Source of the DNA: AC-32 sp035455605 | Lineage (GTDB): Bacteria > Actinomycetota > Thermoleophilia > Gaiellales > Gaiellaceae | Reading direction: 5' to 3' | DNA length: 24,880 nucleotides | Assembly: GCA_035455605.1 (NCBI GenBank) | Contig: DATIER010000205.1 | Span: forward strand, 1 to 24,880 | In this document: piece after piece, positions 7,799-14,492 of the stretch | Position numbering within the stretch: the stretch's first letter is position 1 | Layout of the letters: each line of letters begins with the position of its first letter | Position numbers and translations under genes: made by a program | The notes under the pieces: generated by a model | The model's database searches: none | What the model saw: only the letters and a program-made list of their open reading frames with translations | What the model was told of the DNA's origin: nothing

Positions 7799-7820
7799 GA
7801 CCCCTAGTATCGAGCTTGTG
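7796..7820. promoter_or_regulatory. Overlapping divergent leaderless promoters
   Basis: The same bases serve both strands. On the plus strand TAGTAT (7805-7810) ends seven bases before GTG at 7818. On the minus strand GATACT (7811-7806) ends seven bases before ATG at 7798. Only one polymerase could occupy the site at a time, so the RidA-like operon and the hydrolase should compete. No good -35 element is visible for either. Confidence 0.5.
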
Positions 7821-8624
7821 GACGTGCTGGGGCAGGTGGACGCGTGGCCGCCGGAGCACGTCGCCGTCGGCGTTCTCCGCGGCGGAACCGAGGTCGCGGC
7901 GCACGGGCCGCGGGAGCGCGTCTTCGCGTGGGCGTCGGTGACGAAGCCGGTCACCGCGCTCGCGACGCTCGTCGCCGCGGAGGAGGGGATCCTCGACCTC
8001 GACGAGCCCGCCGGCCCGGCCGGCTCGACCGTCCGGCACCTGCTCGCGCACGCCTCGGGGCTGCCGTTCGACGGGCACGCCCTGCTCGCGCGGCCCGGGC
8101 GACGGCGGATCTACTCGAACACCGGCTTCGACGTTCTCGGCGAGGTGGTCGCGGCGGCGGCCGAGATGCCGTTCGCCGAGTACCTGCGCGCGGCGGTGCT
8201 CGGGCCGCTGGAGATGCGCTCGACGGTGCTGCGCGGGTCGCCCGCCGCCGGGCTGCAGGGGCCGCTCGACGACCTGCTCCGCTTCGCCGCGGAGCTGCAG
8301 CGGCCGCGGCTCGTGGCGGCCGAGACGCTGGCGGAGGCGACGTCGGTGCAGTTCCGGGGGCTCGTCGGCGTGCTGCCGGACGTCGGCCGCATGGAGCCGA
8401 ACGACTGGGGCCTGGGTGTCGAGCTGCGCGACGAGAAGCGCCCGCACTGGACGGGCACGCGCAACTCGCCCCGGACGTTCGGCCACTTCGGCGGCACGGG
8501 CACCTTCCTCTGGATCGATCCCGAGGCAGACCTCGCGCTCGCGTGCCTGACCGACCTCCGCTTCGGGCCGTGGGCGCTCGAGGCGTGGCCGAGGCTCGCG
8601 GACGACGTTCTCAGAGAGCGTTAA
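7818..8624 (+). CDS. Beta-lactamase-like serine hydrolase (class C / esterase family)
   Basis: A serine hydrolase of the class-C beta-lactamase/DD-peptidase fold. Such proteins include esterases, peptidases and lactamases, so the substrate cannot be assigned. Numbered from an upstream ATG at 7797, the nucleophile motif is SVTK (47-50), the second motif is YSN (106-108) and the third-box equivalent is HFG (230-232). I prefer the GTG at 7818 (268 residues) because a TAGTAT -10 box ends seven bases before it and overlaps the upstream alternative's coding bases. There is no signal peptide, so the enzyme is probably cytoplasmic. This is shorter than typical AmpC (about 360 residues), which suggests an esterase or small peptidase. 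The next gene starts 27 bases downstream. Confidence 0.85.
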   Translation: MDVLGQVDAWPPEHVAVGVLRGGTEVAAHGPRERVFAWASVTKPVTALATLVAAEEGILDLDEPAGPAGSTVRHLLAHASGLPFDGHALLARPGRRRIYSNTGFDVLGEVVAAAAEMPFAEYLRAAVLGPLEMRSTVLRGSPAAGLQGPLDDLLRFAAELQRPRLVAAETLAEATSVQFRGLVGVLPDVGRMEPNDWGLGVELRDEKRPHWTGTRNSPRTFGHFGGTGTFLWIDPEADLALACLTDLRFGPWALEAWPRLADDVLRER

Positions 8625-8651
8625 GGAACGCTCCGCATACTGGGCCACCGG

Positions 8652-8912
8652 ATGGACCGGTCGGAGACGCGGATCGGGGCGGCGCGCCGCAGGGCGCACG
8701 TCGCCAAGGTCGTGCTCGCGGGGGCGGGCGCGCTCGCGTTCGCCGCGTCGGCGGCGCTCGCGCGCGCGGCCTATCCGGGGCACCACAAGCAGGCGGCGAA
8801 GGCACTGTCGCCGCCGCAGCGGTTCGTCCGGATCGTGCGCGAGAACCAGCTCGAGTCGGGAATCCTCGCGCCGACGCAGGCCGACCCGTCGGTGGCGACC
8901 GCGCAGTCGTGA
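8652..8912 (+). CDS. Small single-pass membrane protein, first gene of the ApbE/ferric-reductase set
   Basis: An 86-residue protein with a basic N-terminus (RRRAHVAK), one transmembrane helix (about 18-40) and an extracytoplasmic tail of about 45 residues. It matches no family I know. The tail has no D-x-x-[S/T]-G-A-[S/T] flavinylation motif, so it is not an obvious ApbE substrate. Its stop overlaps the apbE GTG start in GTGA, so it is translationally coupled to a flavin transferase. It may anchor or assemble the redox module. A CATACT -10-like box (8636-8641) lies 10 bases before the ATG, and no Shine-Dalgarno sequence is present. Confidence 0.72.
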   Translation: MDRSETRIGAARRRAHVAKVVLAGAGALAFAASAALARAAYPGHHKQAAKALSPPQRFVRIVRENQLESGILAPTQADPSVATAQS

Positions 8913-9748
8913 ACCGTTTCCGGTCGATGGGCTGCGAGGTCCTCGTCGAGGGCGCGACCCCCGCCGAGCTGGCGCGCGTGCAGGCGCTGTTCGAGGAGCG
9001 GGACGCCCGTTTCAGCCGCTTTCGTCCCGACAGCGAGCTGAGCGCCGTCAACGCCGGCCGTGGCGGCCGCTTGGTCTCGCCGCTGTTCGCGCGCATGGTC
9101 GAGGCCGCCCTGCGGGCGCGCGAGCAGACGGGCGGGCTCGTCGACCCGACCCTCGGCGCGGCGCTCGAGGCTGCGGGCTACGACCGCGACTTCGACGCGC
9201 TCGCGCCGGACGCCAACGCCCTAGGCACCGCGTTCCGGGCCTCGACGGTCGAGCTCTACGGGCGCGTGCTCGTGCTCGGCCCCGGCGTCCGCCTCGACCT
9301 GAACGGCGTCGTGAAGGCGGCTGCCGTCGACGACGCGCTCGCCCTGCTCGCCGGGCCCGGCTTCGTCTCCGCCGGGGGCGACCTCGCCACGCGCGGCGAG
9401 GTGGACGTGGCGCTGCCCGGCGGGGGCGCCGTGCGCCTGGTCGCCGGAGGCCTCGCCACCAGCGGCCGGACGAAGCGCCGCTGGCTGCGCGGCGGCCTCG
9501 AGCAGCACCACCTGATCGACCCGCGCACCGGCCGTCCCTCCACCTCCCGCTGGGAGGAGGTGACCGTCTGCGGCGCCACCTGCCTCGCGGCGGACGTCGC
9601 GGCGAAGGCGGCGTTCCTGCTCGGCGACCAGGGGCCGGACTGGCTCGACGAGCGCGGCCTGCCGGGCCGGTTCCTGACCGGGAGCGGTGCCCACGAGAAC
9701 GCGAGCTGGCGCGCGGGCGTGAGCGCCCCGGAGCCCGCGTGCACCTGA
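8909..9748 (+). CDS. apbE: FAD:protein FMN transferase (ApbE family)
   Basis: Transfers FMN from FAD to a Ser/Thr of an extracytoplasmic flavoprotein. Seen over 279 residues: MGCEVLVEG at the start, the FAD-site segment RLDLNGVVKAAAVDDAL (128-144), VSAGGDLATRG (153-163), GGLATSGRTKRRW (180-192) and HHLIDPRTGRP (200-210). The C-terminal metal site, usually D-x-x-x-T, reads D229-V-A-A-K233, so the Thr is replaced by Lys. I believe related actinobacterial proteins share this, which I cannot check here. No signal peptide or lipobox is visible; the small membrane protein upstream might supply localisation. It overlaps the preceding gene by 4 bp and the following membrane gene by 10 bp, so all three are coupled. 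Confidence 0.9.
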   Translation: MNRFRSMGCEVLVEGATPAELARVQALFEERDARFSRFRPDSELSAVNAGRGGRLVSPLFARMVEAALRAREQTGGLVDPTLGAALEAAGYDRDFDALAPDANALGTAFRASTVELYGRVLVLGPGVRLDLNGVVKAAAVDDALALLAGPGFVSAGGDLATRGEVDVALPGGGAVRLVAGGLATSGRTKRRWLRGGLEQHHLIDPRTGRPSTSRWEEVTVCGATCLAADVAAKAAFLLGDQGPDWLDERGLPGRFLTGSGAHENASWRAGVSAPEPACT

Positions 9749-10692
9749 CAACCAGCCCGCTCGACTGGTACGCGGCCCGCGCGGCCGGGATCGCGGCCTA
9801 CCTGATCCTGACCGTCGTGGTCACGCTCGGCATGACGATGGCCGGGCGCCGGCCGCTGAAGCGCTGGCCGAAGTTCGCGCTCGAGGACGTGCACCGTTTC
9901 GGCGGCCTGCTCGTCGGCAGCTTCGTGGCGATCCACGTCGTCACGATCGCCCTCGACGCGTACCTGCCGTTCTCGCTGACGGCGATCCTCGTGCCGTTCA
10001 CCGCGCGCTACCGCACGCTCTACACCGCGCTCGGCGTGGTGGCGGCGGAGCTGCTGCTCGCGCTCGCGATCACGAACCGCTACCGCGACCGGCTCCCGTA
10101 CACGTTCTGGCGGCGCGCGCACTACCTCAACCTCGCCGTCTGGACGGTGGCGACGGCGCACGGGCTCGGCAGCGGCACCGACCGCAGCACGCCGTGGCTG
10201 CTCGCGCTCTTCGCGGCCTCCGTCGCGGTCGTCCTGTCCGCGGCCGTGCTCCGGCTGCGCCACGGGCCGGCGCTCGCCGCCGGAGTCGCGGCCGCCGGCG
10301 TCGCGGCCGTCGTGCTCGCCGCGGCGGGGCCGCTGCGGTTCTCGCCGAAGCCGTGGAACGCGCGCAGCTTCGCCGCGCCGATCACGGGCGAGGTGGTGCA
10401 GAACGTCGGTTCCACGCGTGGCCTCGTCTCGGCGGCCGCCACGGCGAACGGAAGCCAGCGGGCGCTCCTGCGCGCCGACCTGCTGGTCGAGCCGAGCCGG
10501 CTCGACGCCACCTCCTTCCAGCTCGAGCTGCTCCCGAGCGGCATGCTGTGCACGGGCCGCGTGACGAGGGTGCAGTCGCTCGGGTTCGACGCCCGCTGTC
10601 GGGCCCAGGACGGCACGCACCGCGTCGTCCACGCGAGCTGGAGCCTCACCGATGCCAATCACTTCCAGGGTCGGGTCACGGTGCATGCGTAG
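9739..10692 (+). CDS. Ferric-reductase-like heme membrane protein with exported C-terminal domain
   Basis: A transmembrane b-type cytochrome of the ferric-reductase-like/MsrQ type, expected to move electrons across the membrane. It has about six transmembrane helices (near 15-35, 53-75, 92-112, 126-145, 153-171, 179-198). Two histidine pairs, H52/H66 and H128/H141, have the 13-14 residue spacing of a bis-heme bundle. No FAD- or NAD-binding domain follows. Instead residues about 205-317 form a beta-rich tail of unknown type with two Cys (C271, C287). The GTG start lies inside apbE (10-bp overlap), and the stop overlaps the lipoprotein gene by 8 bp. Partner electron carriers are unknown. The tail has no flavinylation motif. 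Confidence 0.85.
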   Translation: MHLTTSPLDWYAARAAGIAAYLILTVVVTLGMTMAGRRPLKRWPKFALEDVHRFGGLLVGSFVAIHVVTIALDAYLPFSLTAILVPFTARYRTLYTALGVVAAELLLALAITNRYRDRLPYTFWRRAHYLNLAVWTVATAHGLGSGTDRSTPWLLALFAASVAVVLSAAVLRLRHGPALAAGVAAAGVAAVVLAAAGPLRFSPKPWNARSFAAPITGEVVQNVGSTRGLVSAAATANGSQRALLRADLLVEPSRLDATSFQLELLPSGMLCTGRVTRVQSLGFDARCRAQDGTHRVVHASWSLTDANHFQGRVTVHA

Positions 10693-12592
10693 GTCGCTCG
10701 CGGCGCTCCCCCTCGCGCTCGTCGCGGCGGGGTGCTCGAGCCACGCGAACGCGACGAAGGCGGCCTCGACCGACAGCCCGACCTCGACCGACACCGCCAC
10801 GTCGACGACGCCGAAGCACGCGAAGCCGCGGCTGCTGGTCTCGACGCTCGGGCTGCCGCGCGTCCACTCGGCCGTCGTCCCGGGCTATGTCCTGATCGCC
10901 GACCGGAACAACAACCGCGTGCTGCTCGTCTCGCCGTCGAAGCAGGTCGTCTGGCGGGACACGTCGCTGATCGGCCCCGACGACGCCTTCTTCACGCCCG
11001 GCTACCGCACGATCATCACGAACGAGGAGTTCCACGACACGCTCGTCGAGCTGTCGTTGAAGACGCACGCGCGCGTCTGGCAGTACGGCCACGGCGGCGT
11101 CGCCGGCTCGAGCCCCGGTTACCTGAACACGCCCGACGACGCGTACCGCCTCCCGTCGGGGATCACGACGGTCGCGGACATCCAGAACTGCCGCGTCGTC
11201 CAGATCAACCGGGCCCACAGGGTCGTCCGCGTCCTCGGCGGGAGCTGCGCGCACGACCCGCCGCGCGGGCTCTCGAGCCCGAACGGCGACACGCCGCTGC
11301 CTGACGGCGGGCTGCTGGTGACGGAGATCGGCGGCTGGATCGACCGGCTGGCGCCGGACGGGCGGCTGCTCTGGTCGATCCGCTCGCCGGTGTCGTACCC
11401 TTCGGATGCGCAGCTGCTGCCGGACGGCCGCGTCCTCGTCGCGTCGTTCTCGATTCCGGGGAAGATCGTGATCGTCGACCGCAGCGGGCGCGTGACGTGG
11501 TCGTTCGGCGCCGCGAGCGGCCCGAACCGGCTGGCGAAGCCGTCGCTCGCCGTGCGCTGGCCGAACGGCCTGATCGCCGCGAACGACGACTACAACCACC
11601 GCGTGATCGTGATCGACCCGCGGACGAAGAAGATCGTGTGGCAGTACGGCCACACCGGCGTCGCCGGCACGGCTCCGGGCTACCTGAACAAGCCCGACGG
11701 GCTCGACCTCCTGCCGGCGTCGCAGCTCGTCGCGGCCAAGGCCTCGATGTCTGCGCCCGCTGCGAAGGCGCCGGCAACCGCGTCGCCGGCGGTTCAGGTC
11801 AGGCGCGTGGGATCGTTGCCGCAGCCGGTCTCGAAGCTCAGCGCGGTCGCGCTCGCGGACGGGCGCGTCGCCGCGCTCGGCGGTCTCGTCGGCGGCTCGT
11901 CGTCCGACCAGGTGCTGCTCGGAACCCCGGCGCACCTGCGCCGGGTCGCCACGCTCCCGGCGCCGAGCCACGACGCGGCGGCTGCGCTGGTGCACGGAAT
12001 CGTGTACCTGTTCGGCGGCGGCCAGGCCGCCTCGACCGACGCCGTCGTACGGTTCGATCCCTACCGGCGCGCGGCGGTCGACGCGGGCACGCTCGGCGAG
12101 CCGCTCTCCGATCTCGGCGCGGCGACGGTCGGCGGGTCGACCTACCTCGTCGGCGGCTACACGGGCTCCCGCTACGCGACCGCCGTCCTCCGCTTCCGGC
12201 CCGGCCTGCAGCCGACGCTCGTGACCAGGCTGCCGAGCGGGCTGCGCTATGCGGGCGTCGCCGCGCTCGGGTCGAAGCTCTACGTCGCCGGCGGGCTCAC
12301 GGTCGCAGGGCCCTCGCGCTGGGTGTACGCCGTCGATCCGGCGGCGCGCACGGTGACGAAGGTCGCGACGCTCCCGCGGCCGGTCGACCACGTCGCGCTC
12401 GCGCGGCTCGGCTCGCGGCTGCTGCTCGTCGGCGGCGGCTCGCGCCAGGTGCTCGCGATCGACCCGCGCGCAGGGACGGTGAGGGCGGTCGGGAGCCTGC
12501 CGCAGCCGCTGACCGACCCCGCGGCGGTGCCCCACGACGGGCACGTGCTGGTGCTCGGCGGCGGGACGAGCGCCGTCTACGCGCTCGGCTGA
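10685..12592 (+). CDS. Two-propeller lipoprotein (PQQ/NHL-like plus Kelch-like)
   Basis: A 635-residue lipoprotein. The signal ends in the lipobox VAAGC with C17 as the lipidated residue, then a Ser/Thr/Pro/Lys linker (18-48). Residues about 49-345 form an NHL/PQQ-like propeller, with blades such as GYVLIADRNNNRVLLVSP and LIAANDDYNHRVIVIDP. Residues about 375-635 form a Kelch-like propeller with six repeats of the type LP.P......A....G..Y..GG (starts near 378, 424, 470, 516, 563, 605). The segment VWQYGH-GVAG--PGYLN-PD occurs twice (131-151 and 318-338). I chose ATG 10685 over 10652 because it gives the lipobox. It overlaps the cytochrome gene by 8 bp, so it should act on the outer face with that redox module. 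No catalytic site is recognisable. Confidence 0.87.
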   Translation: MRRSLAALPLALVAAGCSSHANATKAASTDSPTSTDTATSTTPKHAKPRLLVSTLGLPRVHSAVVPGYVLIADRNNNRVLLVSPSKQVVWRDTSLIGPDDAFFTPGYRTIITNEEFHDTLVELSLKTHARVWQYGHGGVAGSSPGYLNTPDDAYRLPSGITTVADIQNCRVVQINRAHRVVRVLGGSCAHDPPRGLSSPNGDTPLPDGGLLVTEIGGWIDRLAPDGRLLWSIRSPVSYPSDAQLLPDGRVLVASFSIPGKIVIVDRSGRVTWSFGAASGPNRLAKPSLAVRWPNGLIAANDDYNHRVIVIDPRTKKIVWQYGHTGVAGTAPGYLNKPDGLDLLPASQLVAAKASMSAPAAKAPATASPAVQVRRVGSLPQPVSKLSAVALADGRVAALGGLVGGSSSDQVLLGTPAHLRRVATLPAPSHDAAAALVHGIVYLFGGGQAASTDAVVRFDPYRRAAVDAGTLGEPLSDLGAATVGGSTYLVGGYTGSRYATAVLRFRPGLQPTLVTRLPSGLRYAGVAALGSKLYVAGGLTVAGPSRWVYAVDPAARTVTKVATLPRPVDHVALARLGSRLLLVGGGSRQVLAIDPRAGTVRAVGSLPQPLTDPAAVPHDGHVLVLGGGTSAVYALG

Positions 12593-12939
12593 GCGTCGTC
12601 CGCGAACAGCGGCCGCAGCAGCTCGTCGAAGGCCGCGCGGTCGCAACTCGCGACGACGGCCGGCGTGAGCGCGCGCACCGAGGCCGTTCGTGGGATGCCC
12701 ATCGCGACGCCGACCTCGCCGAAGTAGTCGCCGGGGCGCAGCACGCGGCGGGGGCCGAGGTCCTCCTGGCTGACGGTGAAGAGGCCGGAGAGGACGACGT
12801 AGAAGCGCTCCGCGTCGTCCCCTTCGCGCACGACCGCGCGTCCGGGCGGCACCTCCTCGCGCTCCATCCGCCGGGCGATCTCGCCGAGCTTCTCGCCGGG
12901 CAGGCCGGCGAGCAGCTGCACCCGCGAGAGCTCCGTCAC
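12577..12939 (-). CDS. Single-domain cyclic-nucleotide-binding (CRP-like) protein
   Basis: A 120-residue protein made of one cNMP-binding domain: jelly-roll strands VVREGDDAERFYVVLSG (36-52), then a phosphate-binding cassette FGEVGVAMGIPRTASVRA (73-90) with E75 and R84 in the usual ligand-contacting positions. It has no DNA-binding or channel domain, so it would need a partner to act. It starts with GTG, 16 bases after the stop of the 43-residue peptide gene, without a clear ribosome-binding site, and is probably co-transcribed with it. Its 3' end overlaps the convergent propeller lipoprotein gene by 16 bp. The ligand (cAMP, cGMP or none) cannot be told from sequence. Confidence 0.85.
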   Translation of the reverse strand: MTELSRVQLLAGLPGEKLGEIARRMEREEVPPGRAVVREGDDAERFYVVLSGLFTVSQEDLGPRRVLRPGDYFGEVGVAMGIPRTASVRALTPAVVASCDRAAFDELLRPLFADDAQPSA

Positions 12940-12955
12940 GGTCGCTGGGACGAAC

Positions 12956-13087
12956 CTAGGCGTCGTCGTCCTCCTCGAGCACCTGCTCGGGATGCTCGTG
13001 GCCCTGACCGCTCATCGCCTCTTCCTCGGGCACGCGCTCGGGCGTCTGCTCCTGCTCCTCTTCCGTCGGCTCCGGGTTGTCGTGCAT
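12956..13087 (-). CDS. 43-residue hyperacidic peptide
   Basis: A very small gene with a strong ribosome-binding site (GAGGAGG, five bases before the ATG). The product has 17 Asp/Glu in 43 residues, one Arg and no Lys, and ends in EEDDDA. It has no hydrophobic core and should be disordered. It lies between a divergent Nudix gene (39-base gap) and a downstream cNMP-binding gene on the same strand. I recognise no family. The strong site, clean stop and placement argue that it is real. The longer frame reading into it from 13360 is a shadow of the Nudix gene. Confidence 0.65.
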   Translation of the reverse strand: MHDNPEPTEEEQEQTPERVPEEEAMSGQGHEHPEQVLEEDDDA

Positions 13088-13113
13088 AGCACCTCCTCGC
13101 GTCGCGGGCCTCG

Positions 13114-13119
13114 TATTCT
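13114..13119 (+). promoter_or_regulatory. -10 box (TATTCT) of leaderless Nudix promoter
   Basis: TATTCT ends seven bases before GTG 13127, and there is no Shine-Dalgarno sequence between them. It lies in the 39-base gap between divergent genes. The spacing matches other genes in the window and supports GTG 13127 as the start. Confidence 0.6.
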
Positions 13120-13126
13120 TGCCGCC

Positions 13127-13660
13127 GTGGGCGAGCTCGCGGGGTGGAGGTTCTGTCCGCGCTGCCGTGAGGAGCTGCGCGGCGACGAGCAGCGGCTCGA
13201 GTGCCCGGCGTGCGGCTTCGTCGCCTACGCGAGCTCGAAGGCGACCGCGGGCGCGCTCGTCCTCGGCGACGACGGCCGCGTGCTGCTGGCCCGTCGGGCG
13301 GCCGAGCCGTTCAAGGGGTGCTGGGACATCCCGGGCGGGTTCCTCGACGAGGGCGAGCACCCGCTCGACGGCATGCGGCGCGAGCTGCGCGAGGAGACCG
13401 GTCTCGAGGTCGAGCCGCTCGAGTTCCTCGGCGTCTGGATCGACCGCTACGGCGGCGACTCAACCGCCGAGGCGACGCTCAACTTCTACTGGACGGCCCG
13501 CGCGGTCGGCGGCGAGCCGGCGCCGGCCGACGACGTCGACGACCTGCGCTGGTTCGCGCGCGACGCGCTGCCGGGCGGGGACGAGCTCGCGTTCGAGAAC
13601 GTGCCGCTAGTCCTGGCGGCGTGGCAGGAGCGCGCGCAGGGCACCGGGCTCGACGGCTAG
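13127..13660 (+). CDS. Nudix hydrolase with N-terminal zinc ribbon
   Basis: A pyrophosphohydrolase acting on a nucleoside diphosphate linked to another moiety. The 177-residue protein begins with a zinc ribbon: C10-P-R-C13 and C26-P-A-C29. The Nudix box follows at 71-93 (G71, E77, R85-E86, E89-E90, G92), all catalytic residues present, preceded by WDIPGG. Zinc ribbon plus Nudix is the arrangement of NudC-like NADH pyrophosphatases and related ADP-ribose hydrolases. The NudC-specific SQPWPFPxS motif after the box is not evident, so NADH specificity should not be assumed. The GTG start follows a TATTCT -10 box by seven bases. The 3' end overlaps the convergent, frameshifted lipid kinase. Confidence 0.88.
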   Translation: MGELAGWRFCPRCREELRGDEQRLECPACGFVAYASSKATAGALVLGDDGRVLLARRAAEPFKGCWDIPGGFLDEGEHPLDGMRRELREETGLEVEPLEFLGVWIDRYGGDSTAEATLNFYWTARAVGGEPAPADDVDDLRWFARDALPGGDELAFENVPLVLAAWQERAQGTGLDG

Positions 13661-14406
13661 CTCGAGCGGGGTCTCGAGCTCGACCGGCTCGCCGTCGACC
13701 GCAGCGCGTACCTGCTTCGCGGGCGAATCGAGCGTGAAGCGCTCGCCGGGCTCCTCGTCCCACGTCCGCGGCAGCACACCGCGGGCCCGGTAGAGGTACA
13801 GCCGGCCCTCGTCGAGCCGGTCGCGCCGCCGATCGAGAACAGGCTCAGCTCGTACGCGTTGTTGGCGACGAGCAGGACGCGCGCCTCCACCGGCCGGCCG
13901 TCGATCGTGGCCCAGACGCCGGGCCGCCGGCGCAGGCCGAGCCAGAGCGCGCGCACGCCTGCGAGCGCCTGTCGGCGTCGGCGGTGATGCTCGCGCCGGT
14001 GGACGAGCGAGGCGTAGAGCCCGAGCGAGACGTTGTTCAGGAAGCGCCGCTCGCCCGCGCGCCCGACGTCGACGCGCCGCTCCTCACCCGCGAAGGCAGC
14101 GAGCGCCGCGAGCGGGTCGTCGCGGTCCAGGCCGAGGTCGCGCGCGAAGTGGTTGCGCGTGCCGAACGGGACGACCACGAACGGGAGGTCGCGCTCGACC
14201 GTCACGGCGGCCGCGGCCGCGACCGTGCCGTCGCCTCCAGCCGCGCCGAGGAGGTCGACGTCGGCCGCACCCGCGACCTCGGCGGGGTCGTCGCCCTCGT
14301 CGAGCACGTGCGCCTCGATCCCGCGCTCCCGCGCCGCCTGCGCCAGCTCCTCCGTCGTCGGGCTCTCGCTGCCGGCGCGCGGGTTGATCACCAGCAACGC
14401 GCGCAC
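13607..14406 (-). pseudogene. Diacylglycerol/lipid kinase, frameshifted
   Basis: A YegS/BmrU-type lipid kinase interrupted by a one-base deletion. The N-terminal part is clear: LLVINPRAGS, nucleotide-binding GGDGTV, and PFGTRNHFARDLGL. After YELSLFSIGG the frame becomes unlike the family. The -1-base frame resumes a perfect family C-terminus from RDRLDEGRLYLYRARGVLP to VDGEPVELETPLELAVEP and stops at 13607. Adding one base near 13822-13830 (an expected GAG in IGERDRL) restores about 266 codons. As it stands, the first frame ends at 13657 with a scrambled tail. GTG 14406 is preferred over 14415 because a TATAGC -10-like box ends at 14416. The repaired gene would overlap the Nudix gene by 54 bp. 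It is either an inactivating mutation or a sequencing error. Confidence 0.85.
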
Positions 14407-14415
14407 GGAGCACAC

Positions 14416-14421
14416 GCTATA
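14416..14421 (-). promoter_or_regulatory. -10-like box (TATAGC) of the lipid-kinase gene
   Basis: TATAGC lies nine bases before GTG 14406. It would make a GTG at 14415 fall outside the transcript, which favours the shorter start. The last base departs from TANNNT, so this is tentative. Confidence 0.4.
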
Positions 14422-14457
14422 GGCCGGGCCTCGCGCGAAGTTAGGCCGAACGGCTCA

Positions 14458-14486
14458 TTGCGACCACCGGCCCTCGTCCCGATCAT
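14458..14486 (+). promoter_or_regulatory. Leaderless promoter of the 52-residue orphan
   Basis: TTGCGA (14458-14463), a 17-bp spacer and GATCAT (14481-14486) make a well-spaced sigma-70 promoter. The -10 ends six bases before ATG 14493, so the transcript should begin at the start codon. The 77-base gap (14416-14492) is shared with the divergent lipid-kinase promoter. Confidence 0.6.
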
Positions 14487-14492
14487 GCACGC

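Noticed and set aside
7818..8624. Antibiotic-resistance beta-lactamase
   Set aside because: It has the SxxK and YxN motifs but no signal peptide and is short. Family membership alone does not support a resistance role.
8652..8912. The small membrane protein as the FMN-bearing ApbE substrate
   Set aside because: No D-x-x-[S/T]-G-A-[S/T] motif is present. The nearest text, LESGILAPT, does not fit. It is kept only as an open question.
12992..13126. Longer Nudix start with 45 extra residues
   Set aside because: The extension is antisense to the acidic peptide gene, is Leu/Arg-rich, and lies upstream of the TATTCT -10 box.
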